A DNA stretch of 13,241 nt. Source: CAZSHX01 sp964606895. GTDB lineage: Bacteria > Bacteroidota > Ignavibacteria > Kapaibacteriales > UBA2268. The stretch spans positions 1 to 13,241 of the forward strand of contig CAZSHX010000100.1 of NCBI GenBank assembly GCA_964606895.1, given 5' to 3'. The translations under genes were made by a program, and so were the position numbers. The notes beneath the pieces were generated by a model, which did not search any database, was not told where the DNA came from, and saw only the letters and a program-made list of their open reading frames with translations. Below are positions 1-6,375 of this stretch, one piece after another (the stretch's first letter is position 1; every line of letters starts with the position of its first letter).

Positions 1-27
1 TTATTTGTGATTTGAAATCACAAATAA
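1..27. repeat. Perfect 13-bp inverted repeat at the window edge
   Basis: TTATTTGTGATTT (1-13) and its exact reverse complement (15-27) are separated by one base. The right arm reads as coding sequence of the YyaL-like gene, while the left arm puts a stop in that frame. A near-zero-loop palindrome exactly at the sequence end is typical of a fold-back or assembly-end artefact. A genuine inverted repeat truncating the gene cannot be excluded. Confidence 0.85.
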
Positions 28-343
28 CCAAATGATGAGTTCGCTTGACTTTTTCTTTGCTGAGCCCCTTGAGATTGTGGTCGTTGGTAATAACAATGAT
101 TCATCAGTCATCGCTGTAACAGACAAGTTAAATGAACTCTTTCTCCCCGAAAAAATTATCATTTTGAAATCATCGGATTCGAAGGATATTTCCGAAATTT
201 GCAAATTCATAGAATCTTACAAAGCTATAGACGACAAACCAACAATTTACCTTTGCAGGAACTACTCCTGCAGTTCGCCTGAAACTGATTTGGACAGGGT
301 TATTTCGTTGCTCAAAAACGAGGAGACTTCACCAATTAAATAG
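11..343 (+). CDS. C-terminal fragment of a YyaL/DUF255 thioredoxin-domain protein
   Basis: This is the last ~110 codons of a longer gene. The frame is open from 11 to the TAG at 341-343, and an in-frame TGA at 8-10 lies inside a terminal palindrome. Seen: an EIVVVG strand near residue 26, then IYLCRNYSCSSPETD close to the C-terminus. From family knowledge, these match the end of YyaL/DUF255 (spermatogenesis-associated protein 20-like) proteins, whose tails read roughly p-EIVIVG ... AYVCRNFACQAPVTDP. Those proteins run to roughly 650-700 residues, with an N-terminal thioredoxin-like domain and an alpha/alpha-barrel resembling cellobiose epimerases; the biochemical role is poorly defined. The ATG codons at 32 and 35 are probably internal methionines, because recognisable family sequence (FEITNNQ) continues upstream of them. 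The 3' end overlaps folC tail to tail by 82 bp. Family call fairly sure; the gene is incomplete here. Confidence 0.75.
   Translation, partial: FEITNNQMMSSLDFFFAEPLEIVVVGNNNDSSVIAVTDKLNELFLPEKIIILKSSDSKDISEICKFIESYKAIDDKPTIYLCRNYSCSSPETDLDRVISLLKNEETSPIK
254..272. other. 7-bp hairpin spanning the folC stop codon
   Basis: TGCAGGA (254-260) pairs perfectly with TCCTGCA (266-272) around a 5-nt loop that contains the folC stop (262-264). It also lies in the coding sequence of the convergent YyaL-like gene, in the CRNYSC region. No U-tract follows on either strand, so a classical intrinsic terminator is not supported. It could act as a collision or attenuation structure, or be coincidence. Confidence 0.35.
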
Positions 344-1587
344 AAAGAACCGACGATTAAAGTCGGCAAGTTATAGCTTAAAGCTGTTTTGACTGCTTCA
401 TCGGAATCCTCGAAAGTTCTTATATTCTCAAAACCTTCGCGATGAGCTATTTCCTTTAGTATTTCAGCAGAAACCGCCCTTGGTATATCAAGCGAAGTAA
501 AGAAAAAGGAATTGGATATTTTAGATAGCAAGTGAATTGATGTTCCGTAATCTTTATCGCTCATTGATGCAAAAACAATATTCCATTTTTCGTGATAGCC
601 GCATTTAGACAGAGTATCAACCAGTGAAGATATTGCTTCGGGATTGTGTGCCACATCAACCACAATCGGCGGTTTTTCCTTGAGTAATTCAATTCTCGAG
701 GAAATTCCGGTGTTCTGTTTTGTTTTCGAAAGTCCTTGGTAAATAGACTTTTCGGGTATTACATATTTCTTCCCGATTATTTCCATGACCTGCAAAGCTA
801 TGAGTGTATTGCCTTTTTGATGTTCCCCTGCGAATGGAATATTTAAATCTCTATAAAATTTTGTCTTTGTTTTGGCGTTTGCTTTCATTGAAAAGTCGGG
901 ATTCCAAGAAGTTATATCGTATGAATAATCTTCATTAATTAAGAAAAGTGGACTGCCGATTTCTCGAGCATGCTTTGCAATTATATTTATTGCTTCGTCA
1001 GGCATAATACCAATAACAGCGGGAACACCGGCTTTTAGAATTCCGGCTTTTTCGAATGCGATTTCCCCGATTGTATTTCCAAGGTATTCCTGATGATCAA
1101 GTCCGATGTTGGTGATAACCGAAACCAAGGGTTGCAGAACACTTGTCGAATCGAACCTGCCACCCATTCCGGTTTCAATAACTGCAAAATCAACCGCATT
1201 TTCGGAAAAATGAAGGAAAGCCATAACCGTAGTAATTTCAAAGAAAGTACAGCCGATGCTCTCAGCATAAGGAAGCAGAAGTTCAGAATATTTGATAAGT
1301 TCTTCATCTGAAATTTTCACACCGTTAATCCTGATTCGTTCATTGAAATCAACGATATGGGGTGATGTGTAAAGTCCTGTTTTGTATCCGGCAGAGGTCA
1401 GAACTGACGCAGTCATGGAGCATACTGAACCTTTGCCGTTTGTACCAGCTACGTGAATGGTTTTCAATCCCTTATGAGGGTTTCCAACGGCAGACAGAAG
1501 AGCAACAGTTCTTTCAAGCCCGGGTTTTATGCCGAATCTTTGAAGTTCAAAAAGCTTATCAAGTATTTCTTGTTTTGTATTTTTCAT
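262..1587 (-). CDS. folC: Bifunctional folylpolyglutamate synthase / dihydrofolate synthase
   Basis: FolC is a cytoplasmic Mur-ligase-family enzyme. It joins dihydropteroate to L-glutamate (dihydrofolate synthase activity) and extends the glutamate tail of folates (FPGS activity) using ATP. Seen in the 441 residues: FGIKPGLER at 18-26, P-loop AGTNGKGS at 47-54, YTSPH at 73-77, ETGMGGRFDST at 138-148, TNIGLDHQEYLG at 159-170, FEKAGI at 178-183 (containing the lysine that is carbamylated in this fold), DVAHNP at 311-316 and GSFYLIGE at 413-420. All hallmark motifs are present, so it should be active. Whether it has both activities or only FPGS cannot be told from motifs. The start is the only sensible ATG ahead of the KPGLER region. 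Family members often end soon after the GSxYLIGE strand; this one has ~20 extra residues encoded antisense to the YyaL-like gene. It appears monocistronic. Confidence 0.95.
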   Translation of the reverse strand: MKNTKQEILDKLFELQRFGIKPGLERTVALLSAVGNPHKGLKTIHVAGTNGKGSVCSMTASVLTSAGYKTGLYTSPHIVDFNERIRINGVKISDEELIKYSELLLPYAESIGCTFFEITTVMAFLHFSENAVDFAVIETGMGGRFDSTSVLQPLVSVITNIGLDHQEYLGNTIGEIAFEKAGILKAGVPAVIGIMPDEAINIIAKHAREIGSPLFLINEDYSYDITSWNPDFSMKANAKTKTKFYRDLNIPFAGEHQKGNTLIALQVMEIIGKKYVIPEKSIYQGLSKTKQNTGISSRIELLKEKPPIVVDVAHNPEAISSLVDTLSKCGYHEKWNIVFASMSDKDYGTSIHLLSKISNSFFFTSLDIPRAVSAEILKEIAHREGFENIRTFEDSDEAVKTALSYNLPTLIVGSFYLIGEVSSFLSNEITLSKSVSGELQE

Positions 1588-1616
1588 TTATTTCAATTAG
1601 ATTTTTATTTACAATC

Positions 1617-1624
1617 CAAAAATA
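1617..1624 (-). promoter_or_regulatory. Candidate Bacteroidota-type -7 element for folC
   Basis: On the minus strand this reads TATTTTTG, an exact match to the TAnnTTTG -7 consensus known from Bacteroidota. It would place the transcript start ~20-25 nt before the folC ATG, giving a short leader. No TTTG -33 element is seen at the usual 19-21 bp spacing; TTG triplets occur 12 and 26 bp upstream. In AT-rich DNA chance matches are common, so this is only a candidate. Confidence 0.35.
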
Positions 1625-1666
1625 GTCATAATTTCACAATTTTTCATTTACAACAGGTAATTATAT

Positions 1667-1842
1667 TTCATCCTTTCCCAAATTGCATTGCATCCTCATA
1701 TAAAATAATGCAAAAGATGCAATGCAATTATCGCATAACCCATTGATATTATCTCAAATAACGATTTTTAACCATTACATCTTTGTGCTGAAAAAGATGC
1801 AAAAGATGCAATTTTTGGTTGATTTCAAAGAATGATTTCTTG
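1667..1842. repeat. Direct repeat copy A of a composite intergenic element
   Basis: This copy is colinear with 2014-2190 over ~175 bp with small gaps. Shared exact blocks: CCAAATTGCATTGCAT (1678-1693 and 2022-2037), ATTGATATTAT (1742-1752 and 2085-2095), CAAATAACGA (1755-1764 and 2098-2107), AAAAGATGCAATTTTT (from 1801 and from 2145) and TTCAAAGAA (1824-1832 and 2170-2178). It contains an internal perfect 14-bp inverted repeat, AATTGCATTGCATC (1681-1694) with its complement at 1716-1729. No open frame here looks like a protein. Confidence 0.75.
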
Positions 1843-1843
1843 T

Positions 1844-2005
1844 GTTCCGTAGGAACAACCTGTTTGTAGAAAACCAAAATATTTTAAACATCAAGCTCCG
1901 TAGGAGCGGTCTGTAAAAATTTTAGTGTGATAAATCAGGTCGCTCCTACGGAGCTTAGTATTTATTAGATCTGCTTTTCTACAAACAGTTTGCTCCTCTG
2001 GAGCA
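1844..2005. repeat. Nested inverted repeat with CTCCGTAGGAGC-type palindromes (REP/MITE-like)
   Basis: Three pairs of complementary blocks are arranged symmetrically. The inner pair is AAGCTCCGTAGGAGCG (1893-1908) against its exact reverse complement at 1941-1956. The middle pair is CTGTTTGTAGAAAA (1860-1873) against 1975-1988, again exact. The outer pair is GTTCCGTAGGAAC (1844-1856) against a related GCTCCTCTGGAGC (about 1992-2004). Each CTCC...GGAG block is itself a small hairpin. The whole stretch could fold into one long cruciform or RNA stem. No transposase is encoded, so if mobile it would depend on a factor elsewhere. It sits exactly between direct repeats A and B. Confidence 0.8.
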
Positions 2006-2013
2006 ATTCTCAC

Positions 2014-2190
2014 TTCATCTTCCAAATTGCATTGCATATTTAAAATAAATGATGTCAATAATGCATTATATATTCATCTAACCTATTGATATTATGCCAA
2101 ATAACGACATTTTGCTCGTTGCATCTTTGAATGCAAAATAATGCAAAAGATGCAATTTTTTGGTTGTTTTTCAAAGAACGGTTTTGTTGG
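2014..2190. repeat. Direct repeat copy B of a composite intergenic element
   Basis: This is the second copy of the ~175-bp AT-rich unit, offset by ~344 bp from copy A and diverged from it. It carries a 22-bp exact block at 2135-2156 that also occurs in copy A at 1702-1723, but at a non-homologous place in the unit, pointing to internal shuffling of a GATGCAA-rich motif. TTGCATCTTT (2119-2128) pairs with AAAGATGCAA (2146-2155), giving a short hairpin near its end. Confidence 0.72.
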
Positions 2191-2241
2191 AATTTTGCAA
2201 ATCATTTTCAGAATGCAGAATAGTTCCAAAACTTAAAGACG

Positions 2242-2278
2242 AAAAAAACAATAAATATTACATAGGAAAGATGTAATA
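2242..2278 (-). terminator. Candidate intrinsic terminator of the WD40-like gene
   Basis: An 8-bp perfect stem, TATTACAT (2256-2263) with ATGTAATA (2271-2278) and a 7-nt loop, lies about 15 bp past the stop of the minus-strand gene at 2293. On the minus strand it is followed by TTTATTG and a run of seven T (2242-2248 as A on plus). The stem is AT-rich and thus weak, but position and U-tract orientation fit termination of that gene. Confidence 0.5.
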
Positions 2279-2292
2279 AATAATAATATTTT

Positions 2293-3540
2293 CTACTTTG
2301 CCAAAATTAATTTAATTGTTTGTTGAAAACCAACAGCTGAAATCCTGCAGAAATAAACACCGGAAGGTATTGTTCCGGTATCCCAATTAAGAATGTAGTT
2401 ACCTTTTTCTATGAACTTGTTTTGTTCAGAAAATTTATTTGAACCCGAATCATCATTAATAACTATATTGTAAATGGATGTAATTGGTATATCAAGAGAA
2501 ATTATTGAATTCCCATTTGTTGGATTAGGTGAAACTATAATTGATTTTATTCCAACATTTTCAGACAAAACGTTGTTGGGTTGCCAATGTGCATTAAGTA
2601 AGGTTACATTCCTACTGTCAGTTCCCAATAAGTAATTACTATTTGCTGAGCTTTCTAACCTTGTAAATGCGGTATTGTACTTATAAACAATCTTCTTTTC
2701 ATTAATTTTATAAATATATGTATAAAATGGTATTACGCTTGGAATTGTGAAAACTAAATACTTAGAATTAGGCGAGAATGCCAAAGCCCAAATATCTGAA
2801 TATCCATCTGTTTTTATTGTATCCAAGAGCTTTTGATTTTCCAAGTCCCAAAGCATGATTGTATTATTTTCTCCACTTGAAGCAAGATATTTACCGTCAT
2901 TTGAAAATTTGAGGTCTGTGATTTGGTTAGGATGTCTGTAATTGTTGATAAATTTGTAAGTTACAGCATCGTATATGCTAACCCACCAAGTGGTATTTGT
3001 TCTGCAAATTACTGCCGCATATTTGCCGTCCTTTGATACTTTTACACCTTCAGAACTAACATCTTGATTGAAATAGTTATCAATAGTAAATGTTTCTAAA
3101 TTAAAAACGGTTATTCTATCATCAAAAATATTAATAAATGCTTTTTTATTGTCTGGTGTAATCGTAATACTATTACTCCAAGAAGGAAACTTATATGATT
3201 TAACAGTATCTCCGGTATTTATGTCCCAAATAACTGCCAGCCCGTTATCAGTGATAGCCATTATTTTTGTGTTGTCATAAAAAACATCAAAACTCACGTA
3301 TAAACCGAATGATTTAACGTTACTAAATGATTTTAAGAATTTTCCTGTTTCTGTTTCAAACATATAAATTCCTTTTGAACCAAGTACAAAAGCATACCTA
3401 TCATCCGATGAAAATCTTACATCCTTAACCTGAGTTTCGCCATACTGGTTCATATCTTTTACCCAAACCGTATCTGACTCAACAGCCTCCAGCTTTAAGA
3501 AAGCAGTCACAAACAAAAATAGCAACAAAAATATTTTCAT
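2293..3540 (-). CDS. Secreted WD40-like beta-propeller protein with T9SS type A sorting domain
   Basis: The protein has 415 residues. A signal peptide is visible (KIFLLLFLFVTAFLKLEA, cleavage near 19), so it enters the periplasm by Sec. Residues ~25-325 are repeated blades. The clearest is at 203-235 (HPNQITDLKFSNDGKYLASS ... IMLWDLE), a good WD40 blade; others include VKDVRFSSDDRYAFVLG at 38-54 and WALAFSPNSKYLVF at 251-264. Residues ~332-415 form a T9SS type A sorting domain, with VSPNPTNG at 336-343, PSGVYFCRI at 392-400 and a basic end LILAK. From knowledge of T9SS, this tail is cleaved while the cargo is exported across the outer membrane and often surface-anchored. No catalytic residues are recognisable; propellers of this kind usually bind proteins or ligands. 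The ATG at 3540 directly begins the signal peptide, and upstream GCAGGG is only a weak ribosome site. Specific function unknown. Confidence 0.85.
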   Translation of the reverse strand: MKIFLLLFLFVTAFLKLEAVESDTVWVKDMNQYGETQVKDVRFSSDDRYAFVLGSKGIYMFETETGKFLKSFSNVKSFGLYVSFDVFYDNTKIMAITDNGLAVIWDINTGDTVKSYKFPSWSNSITITPDNKKAFINIFDDRITVFNLETFTIDNYFNQDVSSEGVKVSKDGKYAAVICRTNTTWWVSIYDAVTYKFINNYRHPNQITDLKFSNDGKYLASSGENNTIMLWDLENQKLLDTIKTDGYSDIWALAFSPNSKYLVFTIPSVIPFYTYIYKINEKKIVYKYNTAFTRLESSANSNYLLGTDSRNVTLLNAHWQPNNVLSENVGIKSIIVSPNPTNGNSIISLDIPITSIYNIVINDDSGSNKFSEQNKFIEKGNYILNWDTGTIPSGVYFCRISAVGFQQTIKLILAK

Positions 3541-3968
3541 AACACCCTGCGAAAGATAATAAAAAGTAATTTAATAAGGATAAACTATTTATCACCAAAA
3601 CAACAATAAACAATTCCTATTTTTTATGTAAATTTTCTCTATAAAGATACCTATTATAATCAAAAAATTTATCAAGGATAAAATAACAAATTATTTTTTG
3701 ATTCTCAAGTTATATTTTAGAATAATTCCATAGTTGTGCTGAAGCAAAAAGAAAAACAGGAAGAATTAAATATTTTCCACTCCTCCAAATACCACCCAAA
3801 ACCCATAAGTCATTGATATTAAATGTTGTTTAGCATAATATAACAATGCCGAAATGTGTTTCGAAATAACCTGAATTCAGATTCAAACAAAAATATTATA
3901 TTGATTTCTTTTATCAAAGAATTATTATCTTTAAATTAGTATTTATTTGATTTGCAAAGGAATGAAAA
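3541..3968. other. 428-bp AT-rich divergent intergenic region
   Basis: This separates two divergent genes (WD40-like on minus, pdxJ on plus), so it should hold both promoters. A -7-like TATCTTTA occurs for each direction: on plus at 3926-3933, and on minus at 3642-3649, ~100 nt before the WD40-like ATG. I see no convincing small ORF, tRNA, riboswitch or strong hairpin. A C-rich run, CCACTCCTCCAAATACCACC, at 3778-3797 stands out from its surroundings but has no identified role. Confidence 0.5.
3901..3933 (+). promoter_or_regulatory. Candidate promoter of pdxJ
   Basis: TTG at 3901-3903 and TATCTTTA at 3926-3933 resemble the Bacteroidota -33 (TTTG) and -7 (TAnnTTTG) elements, with one mismatch in the -7 box and a 22-bp gap, slightly longer than usual. 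It would give a ~30-nt leader ending in the AAAGGA site before pdxJ. The call rests on consensus resemblance only. Confidence 0.3.
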
Positions 3969-4703
3969 ATGATGACATTAAATATTAACATTGACCATGT
4001 TGCCACCCTCCGACAGGCTCGCGGCGGAAAAGAGCCCGATCCGGTTACTGCGGCTGTTAATGCCGAACTTGCCGGTGCCACCGGAATTGTATGTCATTTA
4101 CGCGAAGACCGCCGTCACGTTAACGACCGCGACGTACGAATGCTCCGCGAAGTTATTCAAAGCAAAATGGATTTGGAAATGTCCGCCAATGAGGAAATTA
4201 TTCAGATTGCTCTTGATGTTCTTCCCGAACTTGTTACGATTGTTCCCGAAAAAAGACAGGAACTCACCACCGAAGGCGGACTTGACCTTGCAAGCGATAT
4301 CGAAAGATTCAAAACACTTACCGAAAGAATGCACGACAAGGATATTGAAGTCAGCTTTTTCATTGAACCCACCGAAGAGCAAATTGAAGCGGCTTTGAAA
4401 TGCGATGCCGACATGGTGGAGCTTCACACAGGTTCGTATGCTAACGGAATTAAGGAATACGATATTGATTTTGAATACAGAAAAATTGTGAATGCGGCTG
4501 TTTTTGCTTCAAAAGCCGGACTGAAAGTTGCCGCAGGGCATGGATTAAATTACATAAACACACACCAAATAGCAAAGATTCCATGCATCAATGAACTCAG
4601 CATAGGACATTCGGTTATGGCACGTGCAATATTTGTAGGAATTGACAAAGCTGTCAGAGACATGCTCGACATTATTCACCTTGCAGGCAAAACGGCGAAA
4701 TGA
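3969..4703 (+). CDS. pdxJ: Pyridoxine 5'-phosphate synthase
   Basis: PdxJ catalyses the last step of the DXP-dependent vitamin B6 pathway, condensing 1-deoxy-D-xylulose 5-phosphate with 3-amino-2-oxopropyl phosphate to pyridoxine 5'-phosphate in the cytoplasm. The 244 residues match the usual TIM-barrel length. Seen: LNINIDHVATLRQARGG at 4-20, CHLREDRRHV at 42-51 (His43, Arg45), DLEMSA at 68-73 (Glu70), VPEKR at 92-96, TEGGLD at 101-106, ELHTGSYA at 151-158, AGHGLNY at 189-195 (His191) and ELSIGHSVMARA at 209-220. The three family catalytic residues (His, Glu, His) are present. An AAAGGA site at 3956-3961 precedes two consecutive ATG codons (3969 and 3972); either could be used, with spacers of 7 and 10 nt. 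It ends with tandem TGA stops (4701-4706). Other B6 pathway genes are not adjacent. Confidence 0.97.
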   Translation: MMTLNINIDHVATLRQARGGKEPDPVTAAVNAELAGATGIVCHLREDRRHVNDRDVRMLREVIQSKMDLEMSANEEIIQIALDVLPELVTIVPEKRQELTTEGGLDLASDIERFKTLTERMHDKDIEVSFFIEPTEEQIEAALKCDADMVELHTGSYANGIKEYDIDFEYRKIVNAAVFASKAGLKVAAGHGLNYINTHQIAKIPCINELSIGHSVMARAIFVGIDKAVRDMLDIIHLAGKTAK

Positions 4704-4781
4704 TGAGGTTCTTAGGTGTTTATTTGATGTAAGAGGAAGAGAAGAAAGTTATGAATTATGAATTGAAGGTCTATGAAATCT

Positions 4782-5000
4782 ATATCCCAATAATCCGTTA
4801 AATCACTAAATCCGTTTAATCCGCGGTTCAGACCATTTTCTGAATCACGAATTTTTGGGATTATAGGATTAAGAGGATTTTAAGAACTCATCTTCCAAAA
4901 TCTTTCTAATTAAGCAGTCACATTATTTGAAATAGTAAAAAATTCAATATCCCAATAATCCGTGCTATCCCTAAATCCGTTTAATCCGTGATTCAGACCA
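4782..5000. repeat. AATCCGTTTAATCCG palindromic intergenic repeat, two direct copies plus an inverted half
   Basis: Direct copies at 4782-4835 and 4947-5000 (period 165 bp) match at 48 of 54 positions, including 17-bp and 18-bp exact blocks (4782-4798/4947-4963 and 4806-4823/4971-4988). Between them, 4838-4881 is an inverted partial copy: TCTGAATCACG (4839-4849) is the exact complement of CGTGATTCAGA (4987-4997). Copy A and the inverted half form a hairpin centred near 4836, with about 13 of 15 inner positions able to pair (one G-U). Copy B ends where the terminator A-tract begins. This looks like a dispersed REP-like palindromic element; no protein is encoded. Confidence 0.8.
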
Positions 5001-5003
5001 AAA

Positions 5004-5036
5004 AAAAAGACCATCCTTAATCAGGACAGTCTTTTT
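5004..5036. terminator. Bidirectional intrinsic terminator between pdxJ and the alkene reductase gene
   Basis: AAAAAGAC (5004-5011) pairs with GTCTTTTT (5029-5036), and TCCT (5014-5017) pairs with AGGA (5023-5026), with small CA/CA internal mismatches and a 5-nt loop. T-runs flank the stem in both directions: TTTTT on plus, and nine A on plus at 5000-5008 that read as U on minus. It lies 20 bp past the stop of the minus-strand reductase gene and ~300 bp past pdxJ, so it mainly serves the reductase but can stop both convergent transcripts. Confidence 0.8.
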
Positions 5037-5055
5037 AAAACTAAATCTTAACCTC

Positions 5056-6141
5056 TTAATCAGCAAAAGGATAGTCGGTGTAACCTTTTTCGTCGGCTGT
5101 GTAGAATGTATTGAAATCCAGATTTTCGGATAAAGGAAGATTGTTTTCTAATCTGCGAACCAAATCGGGATTATTTATGAAGGGTCTGCCGAATGCGACC
5201 AAATCGCCTGCTCCGGTTTCGAGAATTTCTTCCGCTTTGGCTTTGTCAAGTCCGCCACTCATTATAATAGTATTGGTGAATTTATCTCTAATCGCTTTTT
5301 TGATTGTTGATGGAACCGCCGGAGCACCCATCGCAGAATGGTCAACAAGGTGGATATATAAAATTCCGATTTTGTTCAATTCTTCGGCAAGGTAAGTATA
5401 TGTTTCATCTATTTGGTCGTAGTGCGGCATATCGCTTGCAACTCCGTAGGGCGAAAGCCTGATTCCGACTTTGTCTTTTCCGATTGCATCTGCAACTGCC
5501 TGAGCAACTTCAATCACAAATCTGCAACGATTTTCAACACTTCCACCGTAATTGTCAGTTCTGACATTGGCAAAAGGAGAAAGGAACTGTTCGAGCAGAT
5601 AGCCGTTAGCACCGTGAAGTTCAACAGCATCAAATCCTGCTTTAACTGCATTGATACCTGCCTGGACGAACTCATTTTTTGTCATAACAAGCTGTTCGGC
5701 TGTCATTGCTTTTGGAACTGCATTGTCAAGAAGACCTTGCTGGTCAGTCCACATTTTGCCAGCCGCCTGAACAGCAGATGGAGCAAGTACTTCCGCACCT
5801 TCAGGAAGATTTAGCTCGTGCCCGATTCTTCCGGTGTGCATGAACTGAGCAACAATTTTACCGCCTTTTGCGTGAACGGCTGAAGTAGTTTTCTTCCAGC
5901 CTTCAACCTGTGCCTCGCTGAATATTCCCGGGATTCTTGAATAGCCCAAACCATTTGGTGAAGGGGCGATTCCTTCAGTTATAATCAAACCGGCGGTGGC
6001 TCTTTGACCGTAATATTCTGCAATAAGGTCGTTTGGAATATTGCCGATAGCCCTTGAACGAGTCATAGGTGACATTACGATACGATTTTTCAGCTCGATA
6101 TTTCCGAGCTTGTAAGTCGAGAATAATTTTGAATTTGTCAT
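5056..6141 (-). CDS. Alkene reductase, Old Yellow Enzyme family (NADH:flavin oxidoreductase)
   Basis: This is a cytoplasmic FMN enzyme that uses NAD(P)H to reduce activated C=C bonds (enals, enones, maleimides) and, in NemA-like relatives, nitro compounds or nitrate esters. The 361 residues fit the family. Seen: SPMTRSR at 24-30 with the FMN-region Thr27, VAQFMHTGR at 97-105, ELHGANGYLLEQFLSP at 174-189, NVRTDNYGGSVENR at 192-205, GIRLSP at 226-231 and VAFGRPF at 315-321. By alignment to OYE1, His176 and Asn179 are the HxxN substrate-binding pair and Tyr181 the likely proton donor, which places it in the classical class I OYE group. On the minus strand AAAGGA lies 7-8 nt before the ATG, supporting the start. 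It stands alone, divergent from the TonB-dependent receptor by 234 bp. No regulator is adjacent, and the physiological substrate is unknown. Confidence 0.95.
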   Translation of the reverse strand: MTNSKLFSTYKLGNIELKNRIVMSPMTRSRAIGNIPNDLIAEYYGQRATAGLIITEGIAPSPNGLGYSRIPGIFSEAQVEGWKKTTSAVHAKGGKIVAQFMHTGRIGHELNLPEGAEVLAPSAVQAAGKMWTDQQGLLDNAVPKAMTAEQLVMTKNEFVQAGINAVKAGFDAVELHGANGYLLEQFLSPFANVRTDNYGGSVENRCRFVIEVAQAVADAIGKDKVGIRLSPYGVASDMPHYDQIDETYTYLAEELNKIGILYIHLVDHSAMGAPAVPSTIKKAIRDKFTNTIIMSGGLDKAKAEEILETGAGDLVAFGRPFINNPDLVRRLENNLPLSENLDFNTFYTADEKGYTDYPFAD

Positions 6142-6375
6142 GATACTTTCCTTTAAAATTTTTAATAATACATTTCATTTTTTGCTAAAGAAGTATAAGA
6201 ACAATATATGTTGTAACATTAATTGCTTTTGGAATAATATTTTTTTTGCTTTTACAACTTATTTTGAGTTAAATTGCACTTCAAATTAGATTTATTATTC
6301 CAATAATTGAGTATTTTCATCGTTAAAGATAAAGTTTTTTAGCCAATTTAAATAATATATTAGGAGCAACTAAGA

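Noticed and set aside
1453..1746. Open frame of 97 codons on the plus strand running into the repeat region
   Set aside because: It begins antisense inside folC, has no ribosome site or family resemblance, and its tail reads through repeat copy A.
1667..1842. Direct repeats A and B as target-site duplications of an inserted hairpin element
   Set aside because: About 175 bp is far longer than any usual target duplication, and the copies have diverged with internal rearrangement.
1844..2005. Insertion sequence with transposase
   Set aside because: Inverted repeats are present but no transposase-like frame exists between or around them.
1667..2190. CRISPR array
   Set aside because: Only two diverged ~175-bp copies and internal inverted repeats; no regular short repeats with unique spacers, and no cas genes nearby.
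3811..3845. Sigma-54-like promoter (AGCAT then AACA) after a CATTGATATT also seen in repeat copy A
   Set aside because: The invariant GG of the -24 box and GC of the -12 box are both altered, and the shared decamer is expected by chance in such AT-rich sequence.
4098..4427. Antisense open frames inside pdxJ, and similar ones inside folC, the reductase, receptor and 1086-residue genes
   Set aside because: Shadows of genes with full family motifs; none has its own ribosome site or recognisable domains.
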